Positions 56,054 to 64,000 of a DNA stretch of 64,000 bases are shown in pieces (position 1 is the stretch's first letter; every line of letters begins with the position of its first letter). Origin of the DNA: Chryseobacterium flavum (lineage in GTDB: Bacteria > Bacteroidota > Bacteroidia > Flavobacteriales > Weeksellaceae); contig NZ_QNUE01000002.1 of NCBI RefSeq assembly GCF_003385595.1, positions 1-64,000 of the forward strand, in the 5' to 3' direction. The notes below the pieces were generated by a model. It was not told where the DNA came from. It worked only from the letters and a program-made list of their open reading frames with translations, and ran no database searches. The translations under genes and the position numbers were made by a program.

Positions 56054-56872
56054 ATGAACACAAAAAATATCTTACTGATTATTAGTATAGTTACCGGACT
56101 GTCTTTGTTCAAAGCTCAGGAAAAATGGATTTTAGAATCTGAATTTCTTTCCAAAGCTGATACCGTTTTAGTTTTTAAGCCTGATACTTATGATCAGCGT
56201 ACACAATATCCACTGGTGTACTTACTCCACGGATATAGTGAGAATTACAGGCAATGGTCACGGACAACAGATCTTCAGCAACTTGCTGACCAGTATAAAG
56301 CAATCATTGTATGTCCTGACGGATTTGTAACATGGTATTTAAACAGTCCTTATGATAAAGGATCAAGAGCTGAGGATTTCTTTTTTAAAAAGCTGGTTCC
56401 TGAAGTTCATGCCCGTTTCAATATTGACAGGAAAAACATTTTTATCAGTGGCCTGAGCATGGGCGGGTATGGGGCAATACGGTATTTTCTTCTCCATCAG
56501 GATTATTTTAATACTGCAGGGAGTACAAGTGGTGCATTTTCTTTAGATTTGAAAACCCTGACTAACGCAAGTTTTACATTCTTCAAGACGAAAAGGATCA
56601 TCAGGGATTTGTCTCACGCATTAGGAGTACCAACAGAATGGAGCCAGTACAGTATTTCCAATCTTTTAAAAACCTATAATACAGGAAAACCTTTTCTTAT
56701 AGATTGCGGAACAGAAGATATTCTTTATCCCGCTACCATTGAGATTAAAGATCAGGCCGAGCGCTTAAAAATTCCTGTTACATTCATTTCACAACCGGGA
56801 GATCATAATACAGAATATTGGAAAAAATCTGTTCAGTATCATTTTATATTTTTCAAAGAACATTTTAAATAA
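56054..56872 (+). CDS. Secreted esterase (esterase D-like alpha/beta hydrolase)
   Basis: This alpha/beta hydrolase has 272 residues from the chosen start MNTKNILL. Its signal peptide ends near FKAQEK. It has LLHGYSENYRQWS (oxyanion region), GLSMGGYGA (nucleophile serine) and a late GDHNTEYW with the probable catalytic histidine. It resembles esterase D/feruloyl-esterase-like exported enzymes. The frame is open to 56006, but those codons lie in the regulatory region and would break the signal peptide, so I prefer 56054. It is divergent from an HxlR regulator that probably controls it, suggesting induction by a reactive or phenolic compound. Confidence 0.87.
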   Translation: MNTKNILLIISIVTGLSLFKAQEKWILESEFLSKADTVLVFKPDTYDQRTQYPLVYLLHGYSENYRQWSRTTDLQQLADQYKAIIVCPDGFVTWYLNSPYDKGSRAEDFFFKKLVPEVHARFNIDRKNIFISGLSMGGYGAIRYFLLHQDYFNTAGSTSGAFSLDLKTLTNASFTFFKTKRIIRDLSHALGVPTEWSQYSISNLLKTYNTGKPFLIDCGTEDILYPATIEIKDQAERLKIPVTFISQPGDHNTEYWKKSVQYHFIFFKEHFK

Positions 56873-56899
56873 AAATCCCAAAGCAAGCTTTGGGATTTT
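56872..56899. terminator. Bidirectional intrinsic terminator
   Basis: AAAATCCCAAAGC (56872-56884) pairs with GCTTTGGGATTTT (56887-56899). It serves the esterase gene on the plus strand and the citrate synthase gene on the minus strand. Confidence 0.85.
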
Positions 56900-56917
56900 A
56901 ATATGATGATAATAAGA

Positions 56918-58204
56918 TTATCTGTTTGCGATGTCGATATAGTCTCTTTTCTGAGCACCTTGGTATACCTGTCTTGGTCTTCCGATCGGATCTCCTTTCA
57001 GTCTCATTTCTTTCCATTGAGAAATCCATCCCGGTAATCTTCCTAATGCAAACATAACAGTAAACATTTCTGTAGGAATTCCTAATGCTCTGTAGATAAT
57101 ACCTGAATAGAAATCTACGTTTGGATATAGTTTTCTTTCTACGAAGTATTCATCTTCAAGTGCTACTCTTTCTAACTGCATAGCGATATCAAGCGCTTTA
57201 TCCTGAATTCCTAATGCTGTAAGGATATCATCAGCAGCTTTTTTGATAATTTTTGCTCTTGGGTCGAAGTTTTTGTAAACTCTGTGTCCGAAGCCCATTA
57301 AACGGAAACTATCATTTTTATCTTTAGCTTTTGCTACATATTTAGCTACATCTCCACCATCTTTTTCGATTAATTCAAGCATTTCGATTACAGCCTGGTT
57401 AGCTCCCCCGTGAAGAGGTCCCCAAAGAGCAGATACTCCTGCAGAAATAGAAGCGAACAGACCTGTGTGGGCAGAACCTACCATTCTTACTGTAGAAGTA
57501 GAACAGTTTTGTTCGTGGTCAGCGTGTAGAATTAATAATTTATCTAAAGCATCAACAACTACCGGATCAATTTCGAAATCAGCGTTTGGTAATCTGAATG
57601 CCATTTTGTAGAAGTTCTCTACATAGTTTAAGTTGTTATCCCCGTGGTTTAATGGTAAACCTTGAGTTTTTCTATAAGTCCATGCGCAAAGGTGAGAGAA
57701 CTTAGCAATCATAAGTTCAGCAGCATGATCCATTTCTTCTTTAGAGTTTACGTTAACGGCCTTCGGGTTGAAAGCAGTCAAAGCAGAAGTTAAAGAAGAT
57801 AAAACTCCCATAGGGTGAGCAGAACGAGGGAAAACGTCGATGATTTTTTTCATCTCGTCTGCAATAAAGTTATATTTTTTTATATTGTTCTCGAAAGAAG
57901 TATACTGATCCTGATTAGGCAATTCTCCATGTAATAAAAGATACATTACTTCCGTAAAGTTAGATTTTTCAGCAATCTGCTCGATTGGATAACCTCTGTA
58001 GAATAATTCTCCTTTATCTCCGTCTAAGTAAGTGATGTCGCTAATGGTAGCTCCTGTATTTTTGTAACCTAAATCCAGAGTGATTAAACCTGTCTGGTCT
58101 CTTAATTTTGAAATATCAATCCCTCTGTCTCCGATAGTACTATCCACAATTGGATATTCATATGAATTACCGTCGTAATTCAATATTACTTTGTTGTCTG
58201 ACAT
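56918..58204 (-). CDS. gltA: Citrate synthase
   Basis: The enzyme condenses acetyl-CoA and oxaloacetate to citrate, the first step of the TCA cycle. The 428-residue product is the type II (GltA, Gram-negative) form. It starts MSDNKVILNYDGNSYEYP and has the substrate-binding WGPLHGGANQAV, catalytic GFGHRVYKNFDPRAK, and GRPRQVYQG near the end. It lies 81 bp downstream of eno on the same strand. I do not see a terminator in that gap, so partial read-through is possible. Confidence 0.97.
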   Translation of the reverse strand: MSDNKVILNYDGNSYEYPIVDSTIGDRGIDISKLRDQTGLITLDLGYKNTGATISDITYLDGDKGELFYRGYPIEQIAEKSNFTEVMYLLLHGELPNQDQYTSFENNIKKYNFIADEMKKIIDVFPRSAHPMGVLSSLTSALTAFNPKAVNVNSKEEMDHAAELMIAKFSHLCAWTYRKTQGLPLNHGDNNLNYVENFYKMAFRLPNADFEIDPVVVDALDKLLILHADHEQNCSTSTVRMVGSAHTGLFASISAGVSALWGPLHGGANQAVIEMLELIEKDGGDVAKYVAKAKDKNDSFRLMGFGHRVYKNFDPRAKIIKKAADDILTALGIQDKALDIAMQLERVALEDEYFVERKLYPNVDFYSGIIYRALGIPTEMFTVMFALGRLPGWISQWKEMRLKGDPIGRPRQVYQGAQKRDYIDIANR

Positions 58205-58285
58205 TATTTATTTTTTTTTAAATATACTACTTTCCATAAAATACGGCAAACAAAAAATATCGCTTGCCGTTATTTATAGATTCAA

Positions 58286-59581
<1,296 letters not shown>

Positions 59582-59683
59582 TTATTTTTTTAGTTTAGAC
59601 AAATTTAATCAAAATTTAACTTTCAGGCGTATTTCAGCGGATCTTTTTGAAATAATTCCACGTTAAATTATAGTTAATCCATA

Positions 59684-60502
59684 TTATGATAAATCATTAA
59701 TTTTATCCTTTGAAATTATATTGATTTTAAAAAACAGACCGGTCCCGGTATTTTCAGATAAACTCCAAAATTCTCCTCCCTGCTCCTCTATTCTCCGCTT
59801 CATATTTCTAAGACCATTTCCAGGCAGCTGCCCTTCAGGAATGCCAGTTCCATTATCTGATATTTCCATGGAAAATATATTCTGGTTTTGGGAAAACGAG
59901 AGCTTTAGGAAACTGGCATGGCTGTGTTTATATATATTATTAACGGCTTCTTTTAAACATAAAAAAAGACAGCGCCTCAGCTCTGTGGAAACTGATGTTT
60001 CAGAAACAATATCTTCGCTTTCAGAATACACTGTGATTTCAGTTTTCTTTAAAAAGTTCCTGGTATACAATAATGCATAATCAATAAAATTCCCAAGAGT
60101 ATCATTTCCTGAATTCAAACTCCACAACATTTCCCGCATAGAGATATTCATTTCTTCAGAAGTTTTTAAAAGTTCTTCTATATCATTATCCAGATCACTA
60201 TTGTTTGCTTTTTGTTTCAAAAATTCAGCCTGAAGTTTCAATGCTGAAATTCCAGCTCCAAGATCATCGTGCATATCATGGGAAATCCGCTCTCTTTCCT
60301 TCTCTATTAATTTTTGCTTTTCAAGTTCCTTCTGAAGAAGCTGGTTTTTGTACTCTGCTTCTTTAAGCCGTTGCTGCTGAATGTAAAACAGTTGTTTTTT
60401 ATTGTATAAGATGACTATCAAAACAACAAATATGACAAAGGTTATCAACAAAACAGCCGCAATAATATAAGTTAATCTGATTGTATCTGGCAGTTGGCTC
60501 AT
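59684..60502 (-). CDS. NarL-type sensor histidine kinase
   Basis: This 272-residue kinase has one membrane helix (11-33) and a coiled-coil linker (about 40-73). The HisKA_3 dimerisation/phosphoacceptor region is ERISHDMHDDLGAG with His75, and the HATPase domain has LKEAVNNIYKHSHA and DNGTGIPEGQLPGNGLRN. There is no periplasmic sensor domain to speak of, so the signal may come from the partner membrane protein encoded just before it (4-bp overlap). The cognate regulator is in the same operon. It resembles the small kinases that work with LuxR-type response regulators in Bacteroidota. Confidence 0.92.
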   Translation of the reverse strand: MSQLPDTIRLTYIIAAVLLITFVIFVVLIVILYNKKQLFYIQQQRLKEAEYKNQLLQKELEKQKLIEKERERISHDMHDDLGAGISALKLQAEFLKQKANNSDLDNDIEELLKTSEEMNISMREMLWSLNSGNDTLGNFIDYALLYTRNFLKKTEITVYSESEDIVSETSVSTELRRCLFLCLKEAVNNIYKHSHASFLKLSFSQNQNIFSMEISDNGTGIPEGQLPGNGLRNMKRRIEEQGGEFWSLSENTGTGLFFKINIISKDKINDLS

Positions 60503-61143
60503 TGTATTTTCTTTATTGCTGATTTTCCAAATTTTCTCAGGGCAACGTAAAACATACTATACATAGCAATATTCACACAGTATTGTATATTTTTTAAAAT
60601 CTGTAAAAAGGCGGGATCATTATCTTTAAGAAAAAACATGGGAATGGATCTGAAAACAAAAAAAATACTCCAAAATAATAATCCACACGATATCCAGAAA
60701 TGGGGATCATCAATAATTTTAGTTTCATCAAATTTTTTTAACCTGATATAAAGCCATACAAGAACATTTAATATAAAATAAAAACAAACTAACAGCCCCA
60801 GTTCATTTTGGTAGTTTTCATCATAGAATTTAACAAACAGTCCAATATAGACAAGAACAGCAATAGTAATATATAATGAAATTTTTTTTAATTCTCCTGG
60901 AAAGATCACAGAATAATACCTGTAAAAAAATACAATCATGAAAATACTGTAATAATTAAATAAGCCGGCAAAATCAAACTCCCCTATATAAATTTTGTAA
61001 TGCCCGTAAAGTTCGAGACAGAGAGACACGAATAAGAATACAGCCAAAAAATTTTGGCTGGAAAGGCCTTTCTTTCCAGCTAAAATTATGGATTTCACAG
61101 CATCTATGAGAAGAACCGCCAAATATAATATCTGCAGAATCAT
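60499..61143 (-). CDS. Membrane protein of the two-component operon
   Basis: This 214-residue protein has about six hydrophobic helices and short loops. No domain is recognised. It overlaps the kinase gene by 4 bp and follows a soluble protein gene by 3 bp. Its place directly before a kinase that lacks a sensory domain suggests it is the membrane sensor, but this is inference from gene order only. Confidence 0.7.
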   Translation of the reverse strand: MILQILYLAVLLIDAVKSIILAGKKGLSSQNFLAVFLFVSLCLELYGHYKIYIGEFDFAGLFNYYSIFMIVFFYRYYSVIFPGELKKISLYITIAVLVYIGLFVKFYDENYQNELGLLVCFYFILNVLVWLYIRLKKFDETKIIDDPHFWISCGLLFWSIFFVFRSIPMFFLKDNDPAFLQILKNIQYCVNIAMYSMFYVALRKFGKSAIKKIQ

Positions 61144-61146
61144 TTT

Positions 61147-61932
61147 TTACGGATATAGTGATCCCATGTCAAAATACCGTTCACCGGAATATGATACCAT
61201 GGTAAGCTGCTTTTCCCTGAACTCGTAGTATGTACTGTAAACCACCGTTGATAATCTGAGGTTATTCTGTTTAATAACTGCCATTACATCACTTATTTCA
61301 CATAAATAGATAAGGTACTTATCACAAACATGACTCAACATATTGGCCAGATCACGGAAATGATAGGAGATGGTAACCGTATTACCTTTTCCATTATTAG
61401 GAAAATACTTATTTAATTCATTAAGATATCTGTTTTTATAGGCTGTTTTATAAATCGTCAGGGTCTCATCTGAAATTCTCAAATTCTCCAGGACATCATC
61501 TGTATTGAGTATTAAATAGTTATGCCCATCAATAGTCCTTTCAGTTTGATCTTCTAATGAAACCGCAAAATAAATAAGGTTATCCTGTTCAAAATTCGGC
61601 TGAAGATACACATTATGATTCTTCCTGTTAATTTCCACCAGACTAAATTTTAAATATTTAGCATCTATCTGAAGCATCTTTTTAAACAGATTTTCCAGAA
61701 GCGGGTATTTGATTTCATAAATCCCATTGGCATTAAAGTTCAGATTTTTCTCCCTCATCATTTGCAGCATACCTTTTTGAGAGTTACTAATAAAACTTTC
61801 CGCTACAATATGATCAACTTCTATAAACTCCTGCCCTTCTGTTAAAATATCAAATTTATTACCAATCGGTCCATGTGCGATTGAAGTTCTTTTTTCAACA
61901 GTTTCCTGATGGGTTTGATTTGAATTTTCCAT
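61147..61932 (-). CDS. Unrecognised soluble protein of the two-component operon
   Basis: This 261-residue protein has no signal peptide or membrane span. I cannot assign a family. Visible features are a first part with IVAESFISNSQKGML and a mixed alpha/beta core with LENLFKKMLQIDAKYLKFS. A C-terminal part contains LANMLSHVCDKYLIYLCEISD and ends in YSGERYFDMGSLYP. It is encoded six bases after the response regulator and three before the membrane protein, so it is likely part of the same signalling unit, perhaps a ligand-binding or adaptor protein. Confidence 0.6.
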   Translation of the reverse strand: MENSNQTHQETVEKRTSIAHGPIGNKFDILTEGQEFIEVDHIVAESFISNSQKGMLQMMREKNLNFNANGIYEIKYPLLENLFKKMLQIDAKYLKFSLVEINRKNHNVYLQPNFEQDNLIYFAVSLEDQTERTIDGHNYLILNTDDVLENLRISDETLTIYKTAYKNRYLNELNKYFPNNGKGNTVTISYHFRDLANMLSHVCDKYLIYLCEISDVMAVIKQNNLRLSTVVYSTYYEFREKQLTMVSYSGERYFDMGSLYP

Positions 61933-61938
61933 GATGAA

Positions 61939-62571
61939 TTAGTTTTTTAATTGGTTTAGTTTATTTATTGCTTCCACTTTATTACTTACATGTAGCTTTC
62001 TGTAGATATTGCCTACATGCTTTTTTACAGTATCTATACTGATAAAGACCTTATCGGCTATTTCCTTGTACAACAGTCCCTGTGATAACAGTTCAAGTAT
62101 TTCTTTCTCACGTGCTGTCAGCTCATCAAAGTCTTTGATTTCCGGAAGAACCCTTTCAAAATGGCTCAAAACCCTCCGGGCAATGGAAAAGCTCATTGGA
62201 GCCCCGCCATTGTATACATCCCGTATGGAGGCAAGAATTTTATCCATGCTTTCCCCTTTAACCAGATATCCCATAGCGCCAGCTTTTAAAGAGTTAAATA
62301 TTTTTTCGTCATCTTCAAAACTGGTACACATGATAAATTGGGTTCCCTGCATTTCTTTTTTGAGTTTTTCAATGATTTCAATCCCCAACATATCCTGAAG
62401 CTGAATATCCATCATAACAACATCCGGTGCAATGTCCGGCAGATTTCTCAAAGCATCACTTCCATCAAAGAACTGTGCAATTACCTTCATGTCATTTTGA
62501 TAATTAATAACTTTCTTCAACGCATTGTTGTAGTTCTTTTCATCCTCCACTATAGCTATTGAAATACTCAT
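61939..62571 (-). CDS. NarL/LuxR-type response regulator
   Basis: This 210-residue regulator has a receiver domain (phosphorylated Asp55 in VVMMDIQL; Lys near residue 104 in YLVKGES). A LuxR-type helix-turn-helix follows at the C-terminus (LTAREKEILELLSQGLLYKEIADK, split here as LTAREKEILELL and GLLYKEIADK, then TVKKHVGNIYRKL). It is the first gene of the four-gene operon that ends with its probable kinase. The 12-bp palindrome at 62777-62788 upstream may be its own binding site. Target genes beyond the operon are unknown. Confidence 0.93.
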   Translation of the reverse strand: MSISIAIVEDEKNYNNALKKVINYQNDMKVIAQFFDGSDALRNLPDIAPDVVMMDIQLQDMLGIEIIEKLKKEMQGTQFIMCTSFEDDEKIFNSLKAGAMGYLVKGESMDKILASIRDVYNGGAPMSFSIARRVLSHFERVLPEIKDFDELTAREKEILELLSQGLLYKEIADKVFISIDTVKKHVGNIYRKLHVSNKVEAINKLNQLKN

Positions 62572-62940
62572 GAGACTTTTGTTTGTAACAAATTTCAGCA
62601 GAAACTAAAGCAAAATCAATTACCTGTTTGTGTAATTTTGAATTTTCAGTCTTTAGTTTTATTAAATTTAATCAATTTTACATTCAAAATAAATATTTAT
62701 CTGAATTAATTTCAATATAAAAAGGAAAACAGTAAATAAGTGACAATACTGCATCAAAATCAACCCTTATTTGAAATGATCATGATCAGGTCAATTTAAA
62801 TGAATTTATATATCTTTTTTAGAAACACAGCAAAAAGAGGATCACACTTGAATATTCTTGAAAATTTCCCATATGGTAAGGCATGATTTTTGTAAAATTT
62901 TCAAAACAAAAATTAATATTAAATATCAAATAATATAATC
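62572..62940. other. Divergent intergenic region with a perfect palindrome
   Basis: These 369 bp lie between the response-regulator operon and the lipoprotein gene. TGATCATGATCA (62777-62788) is a perfect 12-bp palindrome near the middle, suitable for binding a dimeric regulator. A TATCTTTT at about 62812-62819 is -7-like for the rightward gene. No additional coding region is supported. Confidence 0.4.
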
Positions 62941-63375
62941 ATGAAAAAAGGTCTCTCCGTACTTAGTGCAGTACTTGTATTAACAGCAATAAGCTGTAAG
63001 AAAAATGAAAGCGGGAATAAAAGTGTTATTAAAACAGATAGTTCAGAAACACTGGTTACAGATACGAATGGAAAAATTGACTCAGTAACTCAAAGCTCAA
63101 CAATCACAGATATTAACGGGAATAAATTTGTAAAAACAGACTTTGTTTATAAAGCAACGGACGGGACACTGGTAAAAGTAGTCTTTAAAAATGATCCAAA
63201 AGAAAGTACTGTAGCCATCACCAGCAATAAGAAAACATTTACACTTCCGAAAGCAGAAACAAAAGGTGATGAAACCATTTACAAAAAAGATGATATGACT
63301 GCAAGAGTAAAAGGAGACAGTCTCCATCTGGAACAGGGTGATAATATTATTGAGCTGAAAAGAACTAAGATATAA
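62941..63375 (+). CDS. Small lipoprotein of unknown function
   Basis: This 144-residue protein has a clear lipoprotein signal (LTAISC, Cys19). The mature part is hydrophilic and rich in Lys, Asp, Thr and Ser, with beta-type stretches (KTDFVYKATDGTLVKVVF, STVAITSNKKTF). It resembles the many small Flavobacteria lipoproteins with an internal repeat-like beta fold and no known activity. It is divergent from the two-component operon and could be one of its targets. A terminator follows. Confidence 0.8.
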   Translation: MKKGLSVLSAVLVLTAISCKKNESGNKSVIKTDSSETLVTDTNGKIDSVTQSSTITDINGNKFVKTDFVYKATDGTLVKVVFKNDPKESTVAITSNKKTFTLPKAETKGDETIYKKDDMTARVKGDSLHLEQGDNIIELKRTKI

Positions 63376-63382
63376 AATGCAG

Positions 63383-63408
63383 AAAACGTCCACATAATCG
63401 GGCGTTTT
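63383..63408 (+). terminator. Intrinsic terminator after the lipoprotein gene
   Basis: AAAACGTCC (63383-63391) pairs with GGGCGTTTT (63400-63408, one wobble) and is followed by TCT. It lies eight bases after the stop codon. Confidence 0.7.
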
Positions 63409-63460
63409 TCTATTAATGAGAAAAATAGTTTTATCTCTTATCCGATAGCTAATACAAAAA

Positions 63461-63485
63461 AAACCATCCAGAATCTGGATGGTTT
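63461..63485 (-). terminator. Intrinsic terminator of the ribosomal-protein operon
   Basis: On the minus strand the stem ACCATCCAGA/TCTGGATGGT (63463-63472 and 63474-63483) closes around one base and is followed by a T run. It lies 22 bases after the rplQ stop and should end the operon to its right. Confidence 0.8.
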
Positions 63486-63506
63486 TTATTTATCTCTGAA
63501 TGAATC

Positions 63507-64000
63507 TTATTCCTCAGTTTTTTCTTCAGCAGAATCAGCTGCTTCAGCCTTAGGCTCTTCAACTTTCTCTTCTGCTTTTGGAGCTTCAGCAACTACTGCT
63601 TCTGCTTTTTTAGCAGTCGTAGATCTTCTGCTTCTTCTTGTAGCTTTTTTCTCTTCAGCATTAGGGTTGTAAAGCTCATTGAAATCTACCAATTCGATAA
63701 GAGCAGTATCAGCAGCATCACCTGGTCTGAATCCTGTCTTGATGATTCTTGTATAACCACCGTTTCTTTCAGCGATTTTAGGAGCTACAGTTCTGAATAA
63801 TTCAGCAACCGCAAATTTATTTTGAAGGTAAGAGAATACTACTCTTCTGTTATGTGTAGTATCTTCTTTTGCTTTTGTTAATAGAGGCTCAACATATACT
63901 CTTAAAGCTTTAGCTTTAGCTACAGTAGTGTTGATTCTTTTATGCTCAATTAGAGAACAAGCCATATTAGAAAGTAAGGCACTTCTGTGAGAAGCTGTTC
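63507..64000 (-). CDS. rplQ: Ribosomal protein L17, 5' end outside the window
   Basis: L17 is a large-subunit ribosomal protein. The visible frame continues upstream of the first Met at 63965 to the window edge. The last twelve or so codons read [20 protein letters not shown], which matches the family, so the true start lies beyond 64000. The core ends near [11 protein letters not shown] tail of about 45 residues rich in Lys, Glu and Ala follows (KKATRRSRR, then acidic repeats), as in other Bacteroidota. It is the last gene of a ribosomal operon that continues outside the window. Confidence 0.95.
   Translation of the reverse strand, partial: TASHRSALLSNMACSLIEHKRINTTVAKAKALRVYVEPLLTKAKEDTTHNRRVVFSYLQNKFAVAELFRTVAPKIAERNGGYTRIIKTGFRPGDAADTALIELVDFNELYNPNAEEKKATRRSRRSTTAKKAEAVVAEAPKAEEKVEEPKAEAADSAEEKTEE

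Overview
The window looks like chromosome of a Bacteroidota bacterium of class Flavobacteriia, most likely Chryseobacterium or a close Weeksellaceae relative. The signs are low-GC DNA, promoters of the TTG-N(17-21)-TAnnTTTG type, no Shine-Dalgarno-like starts, a two-protein MetH, OMP_b-brl-type outer-membrane barrels, an OmpA protein with thrombospondin type 3 repeats, and the MoxR/DUF58/SpoIIM/RDD cluster. The genus is inferred from gene content, not from a database search. I see no prophage, insertion sequence, CRISPR array, tRNA or rRNA inside the window. Three tandem leftward promoters at the left edge suggest a strongly expressed, possibly rRNA, operon just outside it.

Layout. 0-5 kb: edge promoters, cysS, a DinB-like gene, folE, and a divergent acetyltransferase-like gene. 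4.7-14.6 kb: one long minus-strand methionine operon (metX, ACT-homoserine dehydrogenase, metZ, metH N-half, a fatty acid desaturase, metH C-half, metF) behind a clear SAM-I riboswitch. 14.7-17.4 kb: a GH63/MGH1-like glycosidase. 17.4-25.1 kb: OsmC with a 7-bp tandem repeat just upstream, then the DUF58/MoxR/DUF4350/DUF4129/membrane/SpoIIM operon and a divergent RDD gene. 25-35.8 kb: mostly housekeeping genes (GNAT, MurG-like glycosyltransferase plus LpxH-like phosphoesterase, YebC, OmpA, SmpB, ABC-F, M48 protease, RecJ, NadD, DUF3817). 36-43.3 kb: two tandem outer-membrane barrels, a lipoprotein esterase and a GH43-like protein. 43.4-51.6 kb: a tight minus-strand cluster with polyamine chemistry. 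51.9-56.9 kb: a double-glycine leader peptide, a third barrel, an AraC-type membrane regulator, and an HxlR regulator divergent from an esterase. 56.9-64 kb: gltA, eno, a four-gene two-component operon, a small lipoprotein and the 5'-truncated rplQ.

How genes work together. The riboswitch operon covers homoserine activation, sulfhydrylation, methyl-folate supply and homocysteine methylation, so S-adenosylmethionine probably represses the whole route. The 43-52 kb cluster joins S-adenosylmethionine decarboxylase (SpeD), an integral-membrane aminopropyltransferase (SpeE-like), a flavin amine-oxidase-like protein, DUF350, DUF4178, a small membrane peptide, a polytopic membrane protein with several intramembrane histidines, and two guanidino-modifying hydrolases. 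Soluble and membrane-bound parts together suggest polyamine chemistry at the inner membrane. This is my best candidate for a poorly described system. Other leads are an orphan six-cysteine double-glycine peptide, an ABC-F protein with one coherently degenerate ATP site, a kinase-less ACT-homoserine dehydrogenase, and a 7-bp repeat tract in front of osmC.
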